From NCBI GenBank assembly GCA_021730635.1, contig JAJNNC010000008.1, positions 310,001 through 374,000 of the forward strand: DNA of 64,000 bases, given 5' to 3'. The notes beneath the pieces were generated by a model. That model was not told the DNA's origin, searched no databases, and worked only from the letters and a program-made list of their open reading frames with translations. Below, one piece after another: positions 52,935-61,519 of this stretch (positions are counted from its first letter, which is position 1; every line of letters starts with the position of its first letter). A program made the position numbers and the translations under genes. This DNA comes from Catalimonadaceae bacterium JC749 (GTDB lineage Bacteria; Bacteroidota; Bacteroidia; Cytophagales; Cyclobacteriaceae).

Positions 52935-55871
52935 ATGAAACATTTTTATTGGTCGTTCCTCTTGATTTCAACTTTTCTATGGCCCGGTATTACCTTTGGG
53001 CAGGACTGTAACTGTGATCATGTGATCACACCAAACAATATCTATATCGACGGCAGCAAGATGAATATTAAGCCTGGCGATGTCATCTGTATCAAAGCAG
53101 GGCAATATAAGTACCTGAATCTCTTTAACTTTAGTGGTACTGCTGACAAGCCTATTACTTTTATCAATTGCGGAGGGCAGGTGAAGATAGGTGGATATCA
53201 ACATTACTATGGCTTGCTTCTAAATAATGTTAACTATTTTCGTTTTACAGGTACAGGCACTTCAGGCATCACCTATGGCTTTAAGATCGACGGTGTTAAC
53301 AGTACAGGAAGCGGTGTGGCAGGTTATGGTACCCATGCAGAAATTGATCACCTGGAGATTTCCCGCACTGGTTTTGCCGGTATTCTCTATAAAAATGACC
53401 CTTCCTGTGATCCTTCCTCCTGGCGACAAAACTTTGTGATGCGTCAGGTATCCATTCATGACAATTATGTGCACGATACGCATGGAGAAGGCCTCTACAT
53501 TGGTTATACGGGAGATACAAGGACACTGAACTGCAATGGTAAGTCGGTGAAAGCAGAACCGCATAATATTGAAGGATTGCGTGTTTTTGACAACCGCATT
53601 GAGAACACCGGATGGGATGGCATACAGGTCAGCCGCGCCACAAAAGATTGTGAAATTTTTCGCAACACGGTCAAAAACTTTGGGATGGCCCGCGAGCAGT
53701 ATCAGGATGAAGGCATCTTGATCGGAGGGGGTACTACTGGTAAGCTCTACAATAATATTATCATCAAAGGAACGGGGGTAGGTATACAGGTTTTCGGATC
53801 CGGCGATAACTATGTTTACAATAATGTGATCGTAGATGCAGCGGTAGATGGTATCTTTTGTGATGACAGGGAAACAGTGAAGGGTAGAGGTTTTTATTTT
53901 ATCAACAATACTATTATCAACCCCGGAGAGGCTGGTATGCGTATGTACAGCAGAGAAAGCAGTGGCAATGTATTTTACAATAATATAGTAGTAGGGGCTG
54001 ATGAAAATATAATTCTGCTGAATGCTCCGATTGACTGGAAAGCGTCTCATAACGTTTTCCTCAACAGCGTTAGTGAAGCAGGTTTTGTCAACGCAGGCAA
54101 TCATGACTATCATCTGAAAAGTGGAGCCAAGGCTGTCAATGCTGGCAAAGATGTTTCTTCCTATAAGGTAAAGGCAGATCATGACGATGAACAAAGACCT
54201 CAGGGAGGTGGCTACGATGCAGGTGCTTTTGAGTTTACTTCGGGAGAAACAGCCCCTTCTAATGCCAGTCCTTCCGTTGACGCCGGACAATCTGTTACAC
54301 TTACTTTGCCCAACAATAGTGCTACCCTAACGGCAGAGGCCAAAGACACGGATGGCAAAATTGTACAATATGCCTGGAGTCAGGCCAGTGGCCCTTCTTC
54401 AGCCACGCTGAGCGGCCAGAACACCGGAACCCTGAAAATAGGGAAATTGCAGGAAGGTACTTATGTGTTCAATGTGACAGTAACCGATGATGATAAGGCC
54501 ACTGCTTCAGACAAGGTAGATGTAGTGGTAAAAACCAAATCATCCGGCTCTGCTGCAAACGGATTACAGTATGCCTATTATGAAGGTAACTGGAGTCAGT
54601 TGCCGGATTTCAGCCGGCTGAAGGCTAAAAAAACAGGGAATAGCTCTAACTTTTCATTGGATACCCGATTGCGGAATGAATATTACGGGTATGTTTTTAC
54701 AGGGTCTATTGAGATAAAAGCTGCTGGTCAGTATACTTTCTATACCGCTTCCGACGATGGTAGCGCCCTCTATATTGATGGAAAGAAAGTCGTCAACAAC
54801 GATGGCTTGCATGCCAGAGAAGAAAAATCCGGAAGTATTAGCTTAAGTCAGGGACGTCATACGATTAAAGTAGTATTTTTTGAAAAGGCGGGCAGCGAAG
54901 TGCTGGAAGTCCGTTATAGTGGCCCGGGCTTGGGCAAGCAACTCATTCCAAATGGGGTGCTATATCCTGACAATGAGGGACAGTCACCATCCGATGATGA
55001 GGATTCCCAGGAAGAAGACGAGGAGGAAGAAGACGAGGAGGAGGATGACGAAGGTGAAGAGGCTGACGACGAAAGCGATAATAAAATACAGGCACCGGTA
55101 GCAGCAGAACACGGATTGCGTTATGCCTACTATGAAGGAAACTGGGATTACCTGCCGAATTTTAGTACCCTCAACGCCAAAAAGGAAGGTACCGTATCTA
55201 ATTTTACACTGGCACCCCGATCTAAAGACAGCTATTTTGCCTTTACTTTTGAGGGGTACATAGAAATAAAAGCTGCTGGTCAGTATACTTTCTATACCGC
55301 TTCCGACGATGGCAGTGCCCTCTTTATTGATGGGAAGAAAGTAGTTGACAATGATGGTTTTCATGCAGAAGAAGAGAAATCAGGTAGTATTAACCTGAGC
55401 CAGGGCTTCCATCAGATCAAAGTCACTTTCTTTGAGAAATGGGGAAGTGAAATACTGAAAGTAAGCTATAGTGGCCCTGGCATGAGCAAAAGATCTATTC
55501 CTGACCAGGTGTTGTATCAAAACACAGGCGCTGCCCAAGCCAGAATCGCTCAAAACAGTAAAGGGAACCAAGAAATCGAAACAGAATCCTTGTCCGGTAT
55601 AAACGGGCCTTTCTCTGTATCGGTCTTTCCCAATCCTATTGAAGAAGTCATTCACCTTGCTGTGGAAGGCGTACCTGTCTCACCTCATAGTGTATCAGTC
55701 TTGTTATACGATTTAACAGGGCAGGTAAAAGATATCACCCAGCAGTTGCAGTATGAAGGTGCTCATCTCAGGATCCATACAGCGGCTTTATCACTTCCGG
55801 CGGGTGTTTATTTTCTGAACCTGACTACCCAGGAAGGGAAGACAGCGAGAATCAAAATCATTAAAAAATAA
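52935..55871 (+). CDS. T9SS-exported beta-helix protein with PKD-like and two PA14 domains
   Basis: A 978-residue secreted protein. The signal peptide ends near ITFGQ. Residues 30-430 form a right-handed beta-helix with Asn ladders (YNNIIIKGTGVGIQVFGS, VYNNVIVDAAVDGIF). A PKD-like domain (about 445-535, VDAGQSVTLTLPNNSATLTA) follows. Two PA14 domains (about 543-680 and 727-866) each contain GQYTFYTASDDGSAL; a 47-base stretch is identical between them. An acidic linker of about 33 residues (Asp, Glu; about 684-716) separates them. A T9SS sorting domain (FPNPIEEV to GVYFLNLTTQEGK) ends the protein. PA14 domains often bind glycans, so glycan recognition or processing is likely. A terminator follows. 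Confidence 0.92.
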   Translation: MKHFYWSFLLISTFLWPGITFGQDCNCDHVITPNNIYIDGSKMNIKPGDVICIKAGQYKYLNLFNFSGTADKPITFINCGGQVKIGGYQHYYGLLLNNVNYFRFTGTGTSGITYGFKIDGVNSTGSGVAGYGTHAEIDHLEISRTGFAGILYKNDPSCDPSSWRQNFVMRQVSIHDNYVHDTHGEGLYIGYTGDTRTLNCNGKSVKAEPHNIEGLRVFDNRIENTGWDGIQVSRATKDCEIFRNTVKNFGMAREQYQDEGILIGGGTTGKLYNNIIIKGTGVGIQVFGSGDNYVYNNVIVDAAVDGIFCDDRETVKGRGFYFINNTIINPGEAGMRMYSRESSGNVFYNNIVVGADENIILLNAPIDWKASHNVFLNSVSEAGFVNAGNHDYHLKSGAKAVNAGKDVSSYKVKADHDDEQRPQGGGYDAGAFEFTSGETAPSNASPSVDAGQSVTLTLPNNSATLTAEAKDTDGKIVQYAWSQASGPSSATLSGQNTGTLKIGKLQEGTYVFNVTVTDDDKATASDKVDVVVKTKSSGSAANGLQYAYYEGNWSQLPDFSRLKAKKTGNSSNFSLDTRLRNEYYGYVFTGSIEIKAAGQYTFYTASDDGSALYIDGKKVVNNDGLHAREEKSGSISLSQGRHTIKVVFFEKAGSEVLEVRYSGPGLGKQLIPNGVLYPDNEGQSPSDDEDSQEEDEEEEDEEEDDEGEEADDESDNKIQAPVAAEHGLRYAYYEGNWDYLPNFSTLNAKKEGTVSNFTLAPRSKDSYFAFTFEGYIEIKAAGQYTFYTASDDGSALFIDGKKVVDNDGFHAEEEKSGSINLSQGFHQIKVTFFEKWGSEILKVSYSGPGMSKRSIPDQVLYQNTGAAQARIAQNSKGNQEIETESLSGINGPFSVSVFPNPIEEVIHLAVEGVPVSPHSVSVLLYDLTGQVKDITQQLQYEGAHLRIHTAALSLPAGVYFLNLTTQEGKTARIKIIKK

Positions 55872-55895
55872 GAAGATTGCTTCTGAACCTTTCAG

Positions 55896-55932
55896 TGCCC
55901 TTATCCCTCTGCCGGATAGGGGCATTGTTTTT
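55896..55932 (+). terminator. Intrinsic terminator of the PA14 protein gene
   Basis: An 11-bp stem (TGCCCTTATCC with GGATAGGGGCA, one G-U pair) with a 7-base loop is followed by TTGTTTTT. It lies 24 bases after the stop. Confidence 0.85.
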
Positions 55933-55944
55933 AATACTGTTTTG

Positions 55945-57312
55945 TTACTTCCCTGCTTTTTCCTCTTCCAGCAAAGCATTGACCCAGGTATCGTATAATT
56001 GCTTCAGCCTGGCTAGTTGCGCAGGTTGCGTACGCGCCAAATTGTTTTCCTCTCCTATATCTTGAGACAAATTAACCAGAAACAGACTATCGGCTTCTGT
56101 CAGTCGATCCGGTTGCACAGGATCGTTAGGATGGCCAATCAGTTTCCAGTCTCCCACCCGGACAGCCCACTGGCTTTCAGGATCCGTAGCCTCTCCCATT
56201 TGCCAGTATATTGCCTCATGGGGGGAAGGCACGTCTTTATCCAGGAGGACGGATTGCAGACTTTTCCCATCCAGTGGAGAAGCCGGAAGGTCTATCTGGC
56301 ACAATTCGGCAATAGTAGGCATCCAATCCATGCTCACCGCCATCTGGTCTCTGGTTTCTCCCTGTGGAATGTGGCCGGGCCAGCTAATCAGGGCGGGAAC
56401 CCGGATACCGCCTTCAAACAGGCTAAACTTAGCACCCCGGTAAGGTCCGGCATTTCCACCTCCATAAAAAGCGCGCTCCTCACAAGAATGGCCATGATCC
56501 GACTGAAAAATAACTATCGTGTTCTCCCGTAGCCCTAGGCTGTCCAGCTGATGCATGACGGCTCCTATTTTCTCGTCCATCGTAGAGATAAAAGCCGCAT
56601 ATTCTTTCCGGGGCGTTTCCAGCTGCTGATAGTGTGCCAACCACTTCTCATAGCCCTGATAGGGATAATGCGGTACATTGATCGCCCAATAGAGAAAAAA
56701 AGGTTGACGCTGATTTTCTTCCAAAAAATGATTCACTTCCTCTACCATCAGATCCGGAAAATATTCTCCCGGACGATAGACTTCCTCCCCGTTACGCCAC
56801 AAATCATGTTTGTTAGGCCCTGACCAATAGAAGAAGTGGCTGTAGTTATCTATACAACCCACCAAATGGCCAAAGGAGTAATCAAATCCTTGCCCGTTGG
56901 GTTGTTTATCGGCATCATGTCCCAGATGCCATTTTCCAATATGTGCTGTGGTATAGCCCGCCGCTTTCATCATTTCGGCCATGGTAACCTGGGATGAAGG
57001 CATACCCGCTCCAGGTTGTTTCTCAGGAATAGGCACGTTGCCCGGGAGCCCTGCTCGTAGGGGCGTTTTGCCAGTTAATAAGCCCGCCCGGGAAGGGGAA
57101 CAAACAGCAGCCGCTGCATAAAATTGGGTAAAGCGAAGCCCAGAGGCAGCCAAGGCATCCATATGGGGTGTATGTAGATCCTGAGAACCGTAACAGTGCA
57201 TATCCAGTGTCCCCTGGTCGTCGGTAAGAATCAGAATGACATTAGGCTGGGCCTTCAGGGTGTGTAGTGCGCTATAGAATAGGATGAATAATAAAAAATA
57301 CAATGGTCTCAT
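55945..57312 (-). CDS. Secreted sulfatase (S1 family)
   Basis: A formylglycine-dependent sulfatase of 455 residues with a signal peptide ending LKAQ. The activation motif CxPxR is CSPSRAGLLTGK (Cys71), preceded by the metal-binding ILILTDDQG. Other conserved points are GKWHLGH and the second metal site FQSDHGHSCEER. It probably removes sulfate esters from polysaccharides outside the cytoplasm. It is not next to a glycan-degradation locus with SusC/SusD genes. The upstream GNAT gene is 57 bases away on the same strand. Confidence 0.94.
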   Translation of the reverse strand: MRPLYFLLFILFYSALHTLKAQPNVILILTDDQGTLDMHCYGSQDLHTPHMDALAASGLRFTQFYAAAAVCSPSRAGLLTGKTPLRAGLPGNVPIPEKQPGAGMPSSQVTMAEMMKAAGYTTAHIGKWHLGHDADKQPNGQGFDYSFGHLVGCIDNYSHFFYWSGPNKHDLWRNGEEVYRPGEYFPDLMVEEVNHFLEENQRQPFFLYWAINVPHYPYQGYEKWLAHYQQLETPRKEYAAFISTMDEKIGAVMHQLDSLGLRENTIVIFQSDHGHSCEERAFYGGGNAGPYRGAKFSLFEGGIRVPALISWPGHIPQGETRDQMAVSMDWMPTIAELCQIDLPASPLDGKSLQSVLLDKDVPSPHEAIYWQMGEATDPESQWAVRVGDWKLIGHPNDPVQPDRLTEADSLFLVNLSQDIGEENNLARTQPAQLARLKQLYDTWVNALLEEEKAGK

Positions 57313-57369
57313 AAGTGTCGCTAAAATGACGAAAAAGTTTTGCTGCAGTCAGGGTGGTGCCGGTTCATT

Positions 57370-57864
57370 TCACGGGTTTCCTTCCGGCTGCCTACTATTG
57401 ATCACCTCGCCCTCCCTGTGAGGCAGCTGCAGGTGCAATAAGGGAAAGGGTTTGCCCAGACTATCCACTGCCGACCGCCCTGCTACTTCAAACCCCATTC
57501 GGAGGTAAAAACCTACAGCCTGCTCATTTTGCTCATTAACATCAACAACAGAAGCTCCCAGAACGTGGACGGCATGCAGCAGCAGTTGGCGGCCAACCCC
57601 CTTACCACGCCACAATGGGTGAATAAAAAGCATTTCTATTTTTTCCTCTGATACCCCCAGTATGCCTACTATCTTACCCTGATCGTTGCGCATACAGGCC
57701 ATGGATGCCATATTAGGAAGTTCTTCTAGCACCAAGGGCTTAAAAAACTGTATATCCGCTTCTGTCAGGAAATCGTGTGTGGCACGGACAGAGGCTTCCC
57801 ATACTTCTACCATTTGCGGAAAGTCTTCTGGATTCACAGGAAGTACACCCTCTTGAAGTGGCAT
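57370..57864 (-). CDS. GNAT family N-acetyltransferase
   Basis: A 164-residue GNAT protein. The acetyl-CoA motif is IEMLFIHPLWRGKGVGRQLL (motif A with R-G-K-G-V-G), followed by VDVNEQNEQAVGFYLRMGFEVAGRS, motif B. The N-terminal part VWEASVRATHDFLTEADIQFF resembles the PhnO/YjdJ-like group. The substrate is unknown. It likely shares a transcript with the sulfatase gene. Confidence 0.88.
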   Translation of the reverse strand: MPLQEGVLPVNPEDFPQMVEVWEASVRATHDFLTEADIQFFKPLVLEELPNMASMACMRNDQGKIVGILGVSEEKIEMLFIHPLWRGKGVGRQLLLHAVHVLGASVVDVNEQNEQAVGFYLRMGFEVAGRSAVDSLGKPFPLLHLQLPHREGEVINSRQPEGNP

Positions 57865-58070
57865 TGTTTTCTGGTAATCTTTACCTGTTTGTCATGATAC
57901 GCAGGCAAGGCGTTTTGCATAAATTTTCATATAAAACACCTCTTCTACAAGAAAAAACTGTAGTAATTTACAAATCTGCGCTTATTCCTTACTTCAACAA
58001 TAAGACTGCAAGGTAAACACAACCGCCCCTCTCAGTTTTTCTATACGTTTTTACGGGTATATTCCCTCTT

Positions 58071-58634
58071 ATGAAGATAGAACTCAATGTAGCAGCGCCC
58101 GTGTTCAACCTGAAAGATGTATTTGGAAGAACCATTGATCTTCAAAGCTATAAAGGGCGAAAAGTCTTGATAGGTTTTTTCAGACATGCGGGCTGCCCCT
58201 TTTGTAATCTCAGGGTCCATGCCCTCACCAAAGTGCATGAGGAATTCAAAGCCAAAGGCCTTGATATGATCTTCTTCTTTGAATCAAAAGAAAAGGTAAT
58301 CCTCAGAAGTACTTTCCATCAGGGTGTCTCACCCATACCCATTATTTCCGATCCGGAGAAAAGATGGTATGAGGCGTATGGACTGGAAAGTTCCGGTTAC
58401 CAGTCTGCCGTAAGCCATATTACCTCTTTTGCGCAAACAGCGATCAAAGCTAAATTGAAAGGATTACCCCTGCACCTGATGGCCGATGGTGAATCTATCA
58501 GCACCATGCCTGCCGAGTTCTTATTGGATGAAGGGTTAGTGATCAGGAAAATGCATTATTCCCAAAGATTGAACGACCGTATGTTGATTGAGGAGATCAA
58601 TGCTTTTGCGGAAGTGGGTAAGCATGCAAAGTAA
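58071..58634 (+). CDS. Peroxiredoxin-like family protein with CxxC motif
   Basis: A 187-residue AhpC/TSA-like protein of the SelL/peroxiredoxin-like-2 type. The redox motif is RHAGCPFCNLRV (Cys42, Cys45), followed by the VLIGFF-type strand and LDMIFFFES. It has no signal peptide, so it acts in the cytoplasm. It resembles the C-terminal domain of the membrane fusion at 48.7 kb, but here both cysteines of CxxC are present. Expected partners are thioredoxin or bacilliredoxin. Confidence 0.85.
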   Translation: MKIELNVAAPVFNLKDVFGRTIDLQSYKGRKVLIGFFRHAGCPFCNLRVHALTKVHEEFKAKGLDMIFFFESKEKVILRSTFHQGVSPIPIISDPEKRWYEAYGLESSGYQSAVSHITSFAQTAIKAKLKGLPLHLMADGESISTMPAEFLLDEGLVIRKMHYSQRLNDRMLIEEINAFAEVGKHAK

Positions 58635-58710
58635 AAAATTTCTTTGGGCAACTCTTCAAAGAATGCTTTCAAGCTTCCAAAAAGGCGATACTCACAACTT
58701 TTTATAGAGG

Positions 58711-59094
58711 TTATTTCCTGACAATATCCTCTTTCATAGAATTGAGAATAGTGATTACTTCATTGATTTCTGCTTCTCCTACTCCATTTTCTTTTAAAGC
58801 CTGTAGCGTATCTTGGTTAGCAATTTGAAAATCCGCCTCACTGATGTTCAGACCGGTATGAGCGGTGAGCATATCTCTGCCTGTGTAGTGATGAGGGCCG
58901 CCGGTACCCATAGAAAAGAATTCAAAAACTAATTGCTTGAGCCGGTTCATATTAACGTTCTGGAAATGATGCCCGATCAGCGAATTATTGTGATTTTTGT
59001 CTAACACATCATTAACAATTTTTCTGATACCCGCTTCTCCTCCTAACCTCTCATAGAGGGTAGCTTTTTGGGTGATTGGTATTGTGGTTTCCAT
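58711..59094 (-). CDS. Group 1 truncated hemoglobin
   Basis: A 127-residue trHb. Conserved blocks are LYERLGGEAGIRKIVND, then FFSMGTGGPHHYTGRDM and the proximal histidine in LTAHTGLNIS. The B10 position, often tyrosine in this group (DFY), reads Leu here (NDVLDKN), which would weaken the usual hydrogen bond to bound O2 or NO. Such proteins bind O2 or NO and may detoxify NO. The DUF4242-AraC regulator gene lies 273 bases upstream on the same strand, and a CRP-like dyad lies 64-84 bases upstream of the start. Confidence 0.9.
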   Translation of the reverse strand: METTIPITQKATLYERLGGEAGIRKIVNDVLDKNHNNSLIGHHFQNVNMNRLKQLVFEFFSMGTGGPHHYTGRDMLTAHTGLNISEADFQIANQDTLQALKENGVGEAEINEVITILNSMKEDIVRK

Positions 59095-59157
59095 AACGAA
59101 AGTGATTTTAGTGAAGAACTTACTAATCTACAATTTGAATGAAGGGCAGAAGAGTGT

Positions 59158-59178
59158 GCTGTGAAAAGTTATCACAGC
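59158..59178. promoter_or_regulatory. CRP-like dyad upstream of the globin gene
   Basis: GCTGTGA, seven bases, TCACAGC: perfect 7-bp arms that contain TGTGA and TCACA half-sites. The spacing is seven, not the canonical six, so it is a candidate site for a Crp/Fnr-family or other dimeric regulator and not a definite CRP box. It lies between the AraC-fusion gene and the globin. Confidence 0.35.
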
Positions 59179-59367
59179 CTTTCATGCTATTCTGATTTCT
59201 TTGTACCGGCACTCATCGAGCGGCTTTGTATGAGATAAATAAGCCTAACCTTTGAGGAATCCAATTGCTATTACCCTTAGAAACTGATTGTATCAAAACT
59301 AGCCAGTGTGCTTTGCCTTATCTACCTCAGATGATCCAAATACTGATGAATTTGTTTCATGGTTTGA

Positions 59368-60501
59368 TCACCTGATAATGCTATACATCTCAGAAGGAGT
59401 ACATCCAAAGCTTTCATGAAATATTTTGCTGAAATAGGAAGGATTGGAGTATCCTACCTCCAAAGCGATCTCAGAGATATTTCTCTCTTTAGATTTTATA
59501 AGGTTCCAGGCTTTCCTCATACGTAATTCTTTGATGAATTCGTTGGGAGATTTACCAGTCAGATTGGTTATTGTGCGGTAAAGTTGTGTCCGGCTTTTCC
59601 CCATCTGCAGGCAGAGGTGATTGACATCAAAAGATTCTGTCTGTAAGCTTTTTTCTGTATGTTCAAAAAGTAAATTGATAAAATCCTCCTGTGGTTTCGT
59701 CAATATTTTGACTGAAGGCAGGAACGGCAGGGGGGCTGAAGCCTCGGTTTCCATGGCAAATAAATCCTTCAGATGCGCAGAAAGAACGATCTGATTGGAC
59801 TCGGCAATCAGGCAAAACCTCTTGGCTTTTTTGATGGCTACTTCAAAAAAACCTTCCTCTCTGGTAAGGGGTTGTCCATCATTGAGGGCAAGCCTGAAAA
59901 CCACATTCCATTCACTGCTTTCATTTTGTGCTTTGGCCAGTCTATCAAGGTGGTCCTGAATACTTCTGGCACATCGGAGGGCATTGATGGGTGAATTAAA
60001 TACACCCACAAGACAATCGCCTGTAGTATGTTCAATAAATCGCCCGTTGAATCTGGAAATAGCATTCACTACCAGATTTTTGGGCTTGGTCGAGATTAGC
60101 ATACGTTTGTATTCTTTCCCATCATCAAGGATGGCGATGCCCTGGATGTCACACGCCAGGATCGTACGGTTGGCCGAATCTGCTTGGCCGTCCTGGGTTA
60201 GTGTCATATGGTGATTGTCTATGGGCAATCCCTCTCCCATAAACAATTTGAAGAACCCTGGCTCTACTTCCTGAATATTACAAGGGGTGTTACCATGAGA
60301 GGTCAGATGACAAGCCACACAGGATTCCGGATTGGGGCCTTCTATCAGACAAAAAACCATGCTGGCTTTTTCATTGACCCAAAATTGAAGGTATTGCACA
60401 CCATATTTTTCCTGGTTAGCAAGATCTGTCTCGTGAGCTCTCCTCACATCCTCTATTGTAAGCTCACCTTCTAACTGGTGGTAATCTATGTAGAGTGGCA
60501 T
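59368..60501 (-). CDS. AraC-type regulator fused to DUF4242 and a cyclase-like domain
   Basis: A 377-residue three-module protein. Residues 1-88 match DUF4242, the family of a Streptomyces nickel-binding protein; possible ligands include His23 and the cluster CVACHLTSHG (Cys61, Cys64, His65, His69). Residues 111-250 resemble a class III nucleotide cyclase: the two metal aspartates are in LACDIQG (D118) and TTGDCLVGVF (D162), but the transition-state Asn of the usual VNxAAR motif is Lys (AIKKAKRF). Residues 271-377 are an AraC DNA-binding domain with two helix-turn-helix motifs. A metal- or nucleotide-sensing transcription factor is likely. It lies directly upstream of the truncated globin gene. 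Confidence 0.82.
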   Translation of the reverse strand: MPLYIDYHQLEGELTIEDVRRAHETDLANQEKYGVQYLQFWVNEKASMVFCLIEGPNPESCVACHLTSHGNTPCNIQEVEPGFFKLFMGEGLPIDNHHMTLTQDGQADSANRTILACDIQGIAILDDGKEYKRMLISTKPKNLVVNAISRFNGRFIEHTTGDCLVGVFNSPINALRCARSIQDHLDRLAKAQNESSEWNVVFRLALNDGQPLTREEGFFEVAIKKAKRFCLIAESNQIVLSAHLKDLFAMETEASAPLPFLPSVKILTKPQEDFINLLFEHTEKSLQTESFDVNHLCLQMGKSRTQLYRTITNLTGKSPNEFIKELRMRKAWNLIKSKERNISEIALEVGYSNPSYFSKIFHESFGCTPSEMYSIIR

Positions 60502-60658
60502 CAGTAGGCGGGGTTGTTCAGTGATTAAATTTAATAAAATAATCTGATAAGTTTGAAGCCGTTTCAGGCTATATATGTTGTTAAACCATGCCTGAGATCA
60601 TAATGGCACCATGACCTCTACTTAAGTCTTCAATGGGAGAATTAAACCATAGTTATAT

Positions 60659-60666
60659 TATATTTG
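60659..60666 (+). promoter_or_regulatory. Bacteroidota -7 element of the alpha/beta hydrolase gene
   Basis: TATATTTG matches TAnnTTTG, 26 bases before the ATG at 60693 and 38 before the ATG at 60705. No TTG is visible at the -33 position. Confidence 0.45.
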
Positions 60667-60704
60667 TAGGCTGCCGTTCGTTTGCACTTTAAATGTTACT
60701 ACTC

Positions 60705-61487
60705 ATGAGCATATTGAAAATTCTACTGCTCGTTGGTATTATTCTTTATCTGGGTTTGGGGGTCATCGCTTACTTCCTTTCCGATCGCCTGATCTTTTAT
60801 CCTCCTTCCAGTTCTTATACCGTTGAGCAGCTTCCGGTAACATGGATTCCTACGGAGGATAACACACAAATTGCGGTGCTTTACCTGCCCAATCCCGAGG
60901 CCTCCTACACTATTCTTTACAGCCATGGAAATGCGGAGGATCTGGGGTATCTGGCTGGATTACTGGTAAAAATCCGGCAGGTGGGCTATTCCGTGATCGC
61001 TTACGATTATCGCGGCTATGGACTGAGCAGTAGGGAAGTACCTGGTGAGCAGGCCGTATACCAGGATGAAGCGGCTGTGTATCGTTATGCTACGCAAACG
61101 CTGGGAATCCCGTCCTCCCAGCTTATTTTATTTGGTCGTTCTGTGGGGTCCGGACCTGCCATTCATCTGGCCCAACGGGAAACCGTAGCCGGCCTGATAG
61201 TAGAGAGTGGTTTTGTAAGCGCCTTTCGGGTGGCTACCCATGTCACCCTGCTTCCCTTCGATAAATTTCCTAATCTGCGCCATATTCAACAGGTACACTG
61301 CCCGGTATTAGTCATTCATGGCACAGAGGATAAGATCATCCCACCCTGGCATGGCCGGAAGCTCTTTGAAGCAGCGCCTGAACCTAAACGCAATTTCTGG
61401 GTCAAGGAAGCCGGGCACAATGACATTGCCATGATAGGCGGAGAGCAATACTGGCAGGTGCTCAGAGAATTCCAGAAAATGCTTTAG
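60705..61487 (+). CDS. Alpha/beta hydrolase, membrane-anchored (BEM46/ABHD13-like)
   Basis: A hydrolase with a single N-terminal helix (SILKILLLVGIILYLG), then YSHGNAEDLG, the oxyanion region, and AYDYRGYGLSS. The catalytic serine is in LFGRSVGSG, the aspartate in GTEDKIIPP and the histidine in EAGHNDI. The fold and motifs match the BEM46/ABHD13/YqkD group of unknown substrate. Starts at 60693 (264 residues) and 60705 (260 residues) are both possible. The active domain may face the cytoplasm or the periplasm; the helix does not settle it. Confidence 0.88.
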   Translation: MSILKILLLVGIILYLGLGVIAYFLSDRLIFYPPSSSYTVEQLPVTWIPTEDNTQIAVLYLPNPEASYTILYSHGNAEDLGYLAGLLVKIRQVGYSVIAYDYRGYGLSSREVPGEQAVYQDEAAVYRYATQTLGIPSSQLILFGRSVGSGPAIHLAQRETVAGLIVESGFVSAFRVATHVTLLPFDKFPNLRHIQQVHCPVLVIHGTEDKIIPPWHGRKLFEAAPEPKRNFWVKEAGHNDIAMIGGEQYWQVLREFQKML

Positions 61488-61519
61488 TATCTCTCTTTTC
61501 AATTCGCCCTCCCAGCCGA

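Noticed and set aside
53262-54290. A 342-codon open frame on the minus strand inside the PA14 protein gene
   Set aside because: It is antisense to a well-supported beta-helix region, has no signal or domain, and its codons look like the complement of Asn- and Gly-rich repeats.
58640-58663. TTCTTTG/CAAAGAA inverted repeat after the peroxiredoxin-like gene
   Set aside because: Weak AT-rich 7-bp stem with a 10-base loop and no T tract. Not called as a terminator.
59158-59178. Calling the TGTGA-N7-TCACA dyad a CRP site
   Set aside because: The canonical spacing is six bases. With seven it is kept only as a dimeric-regulator candidate.
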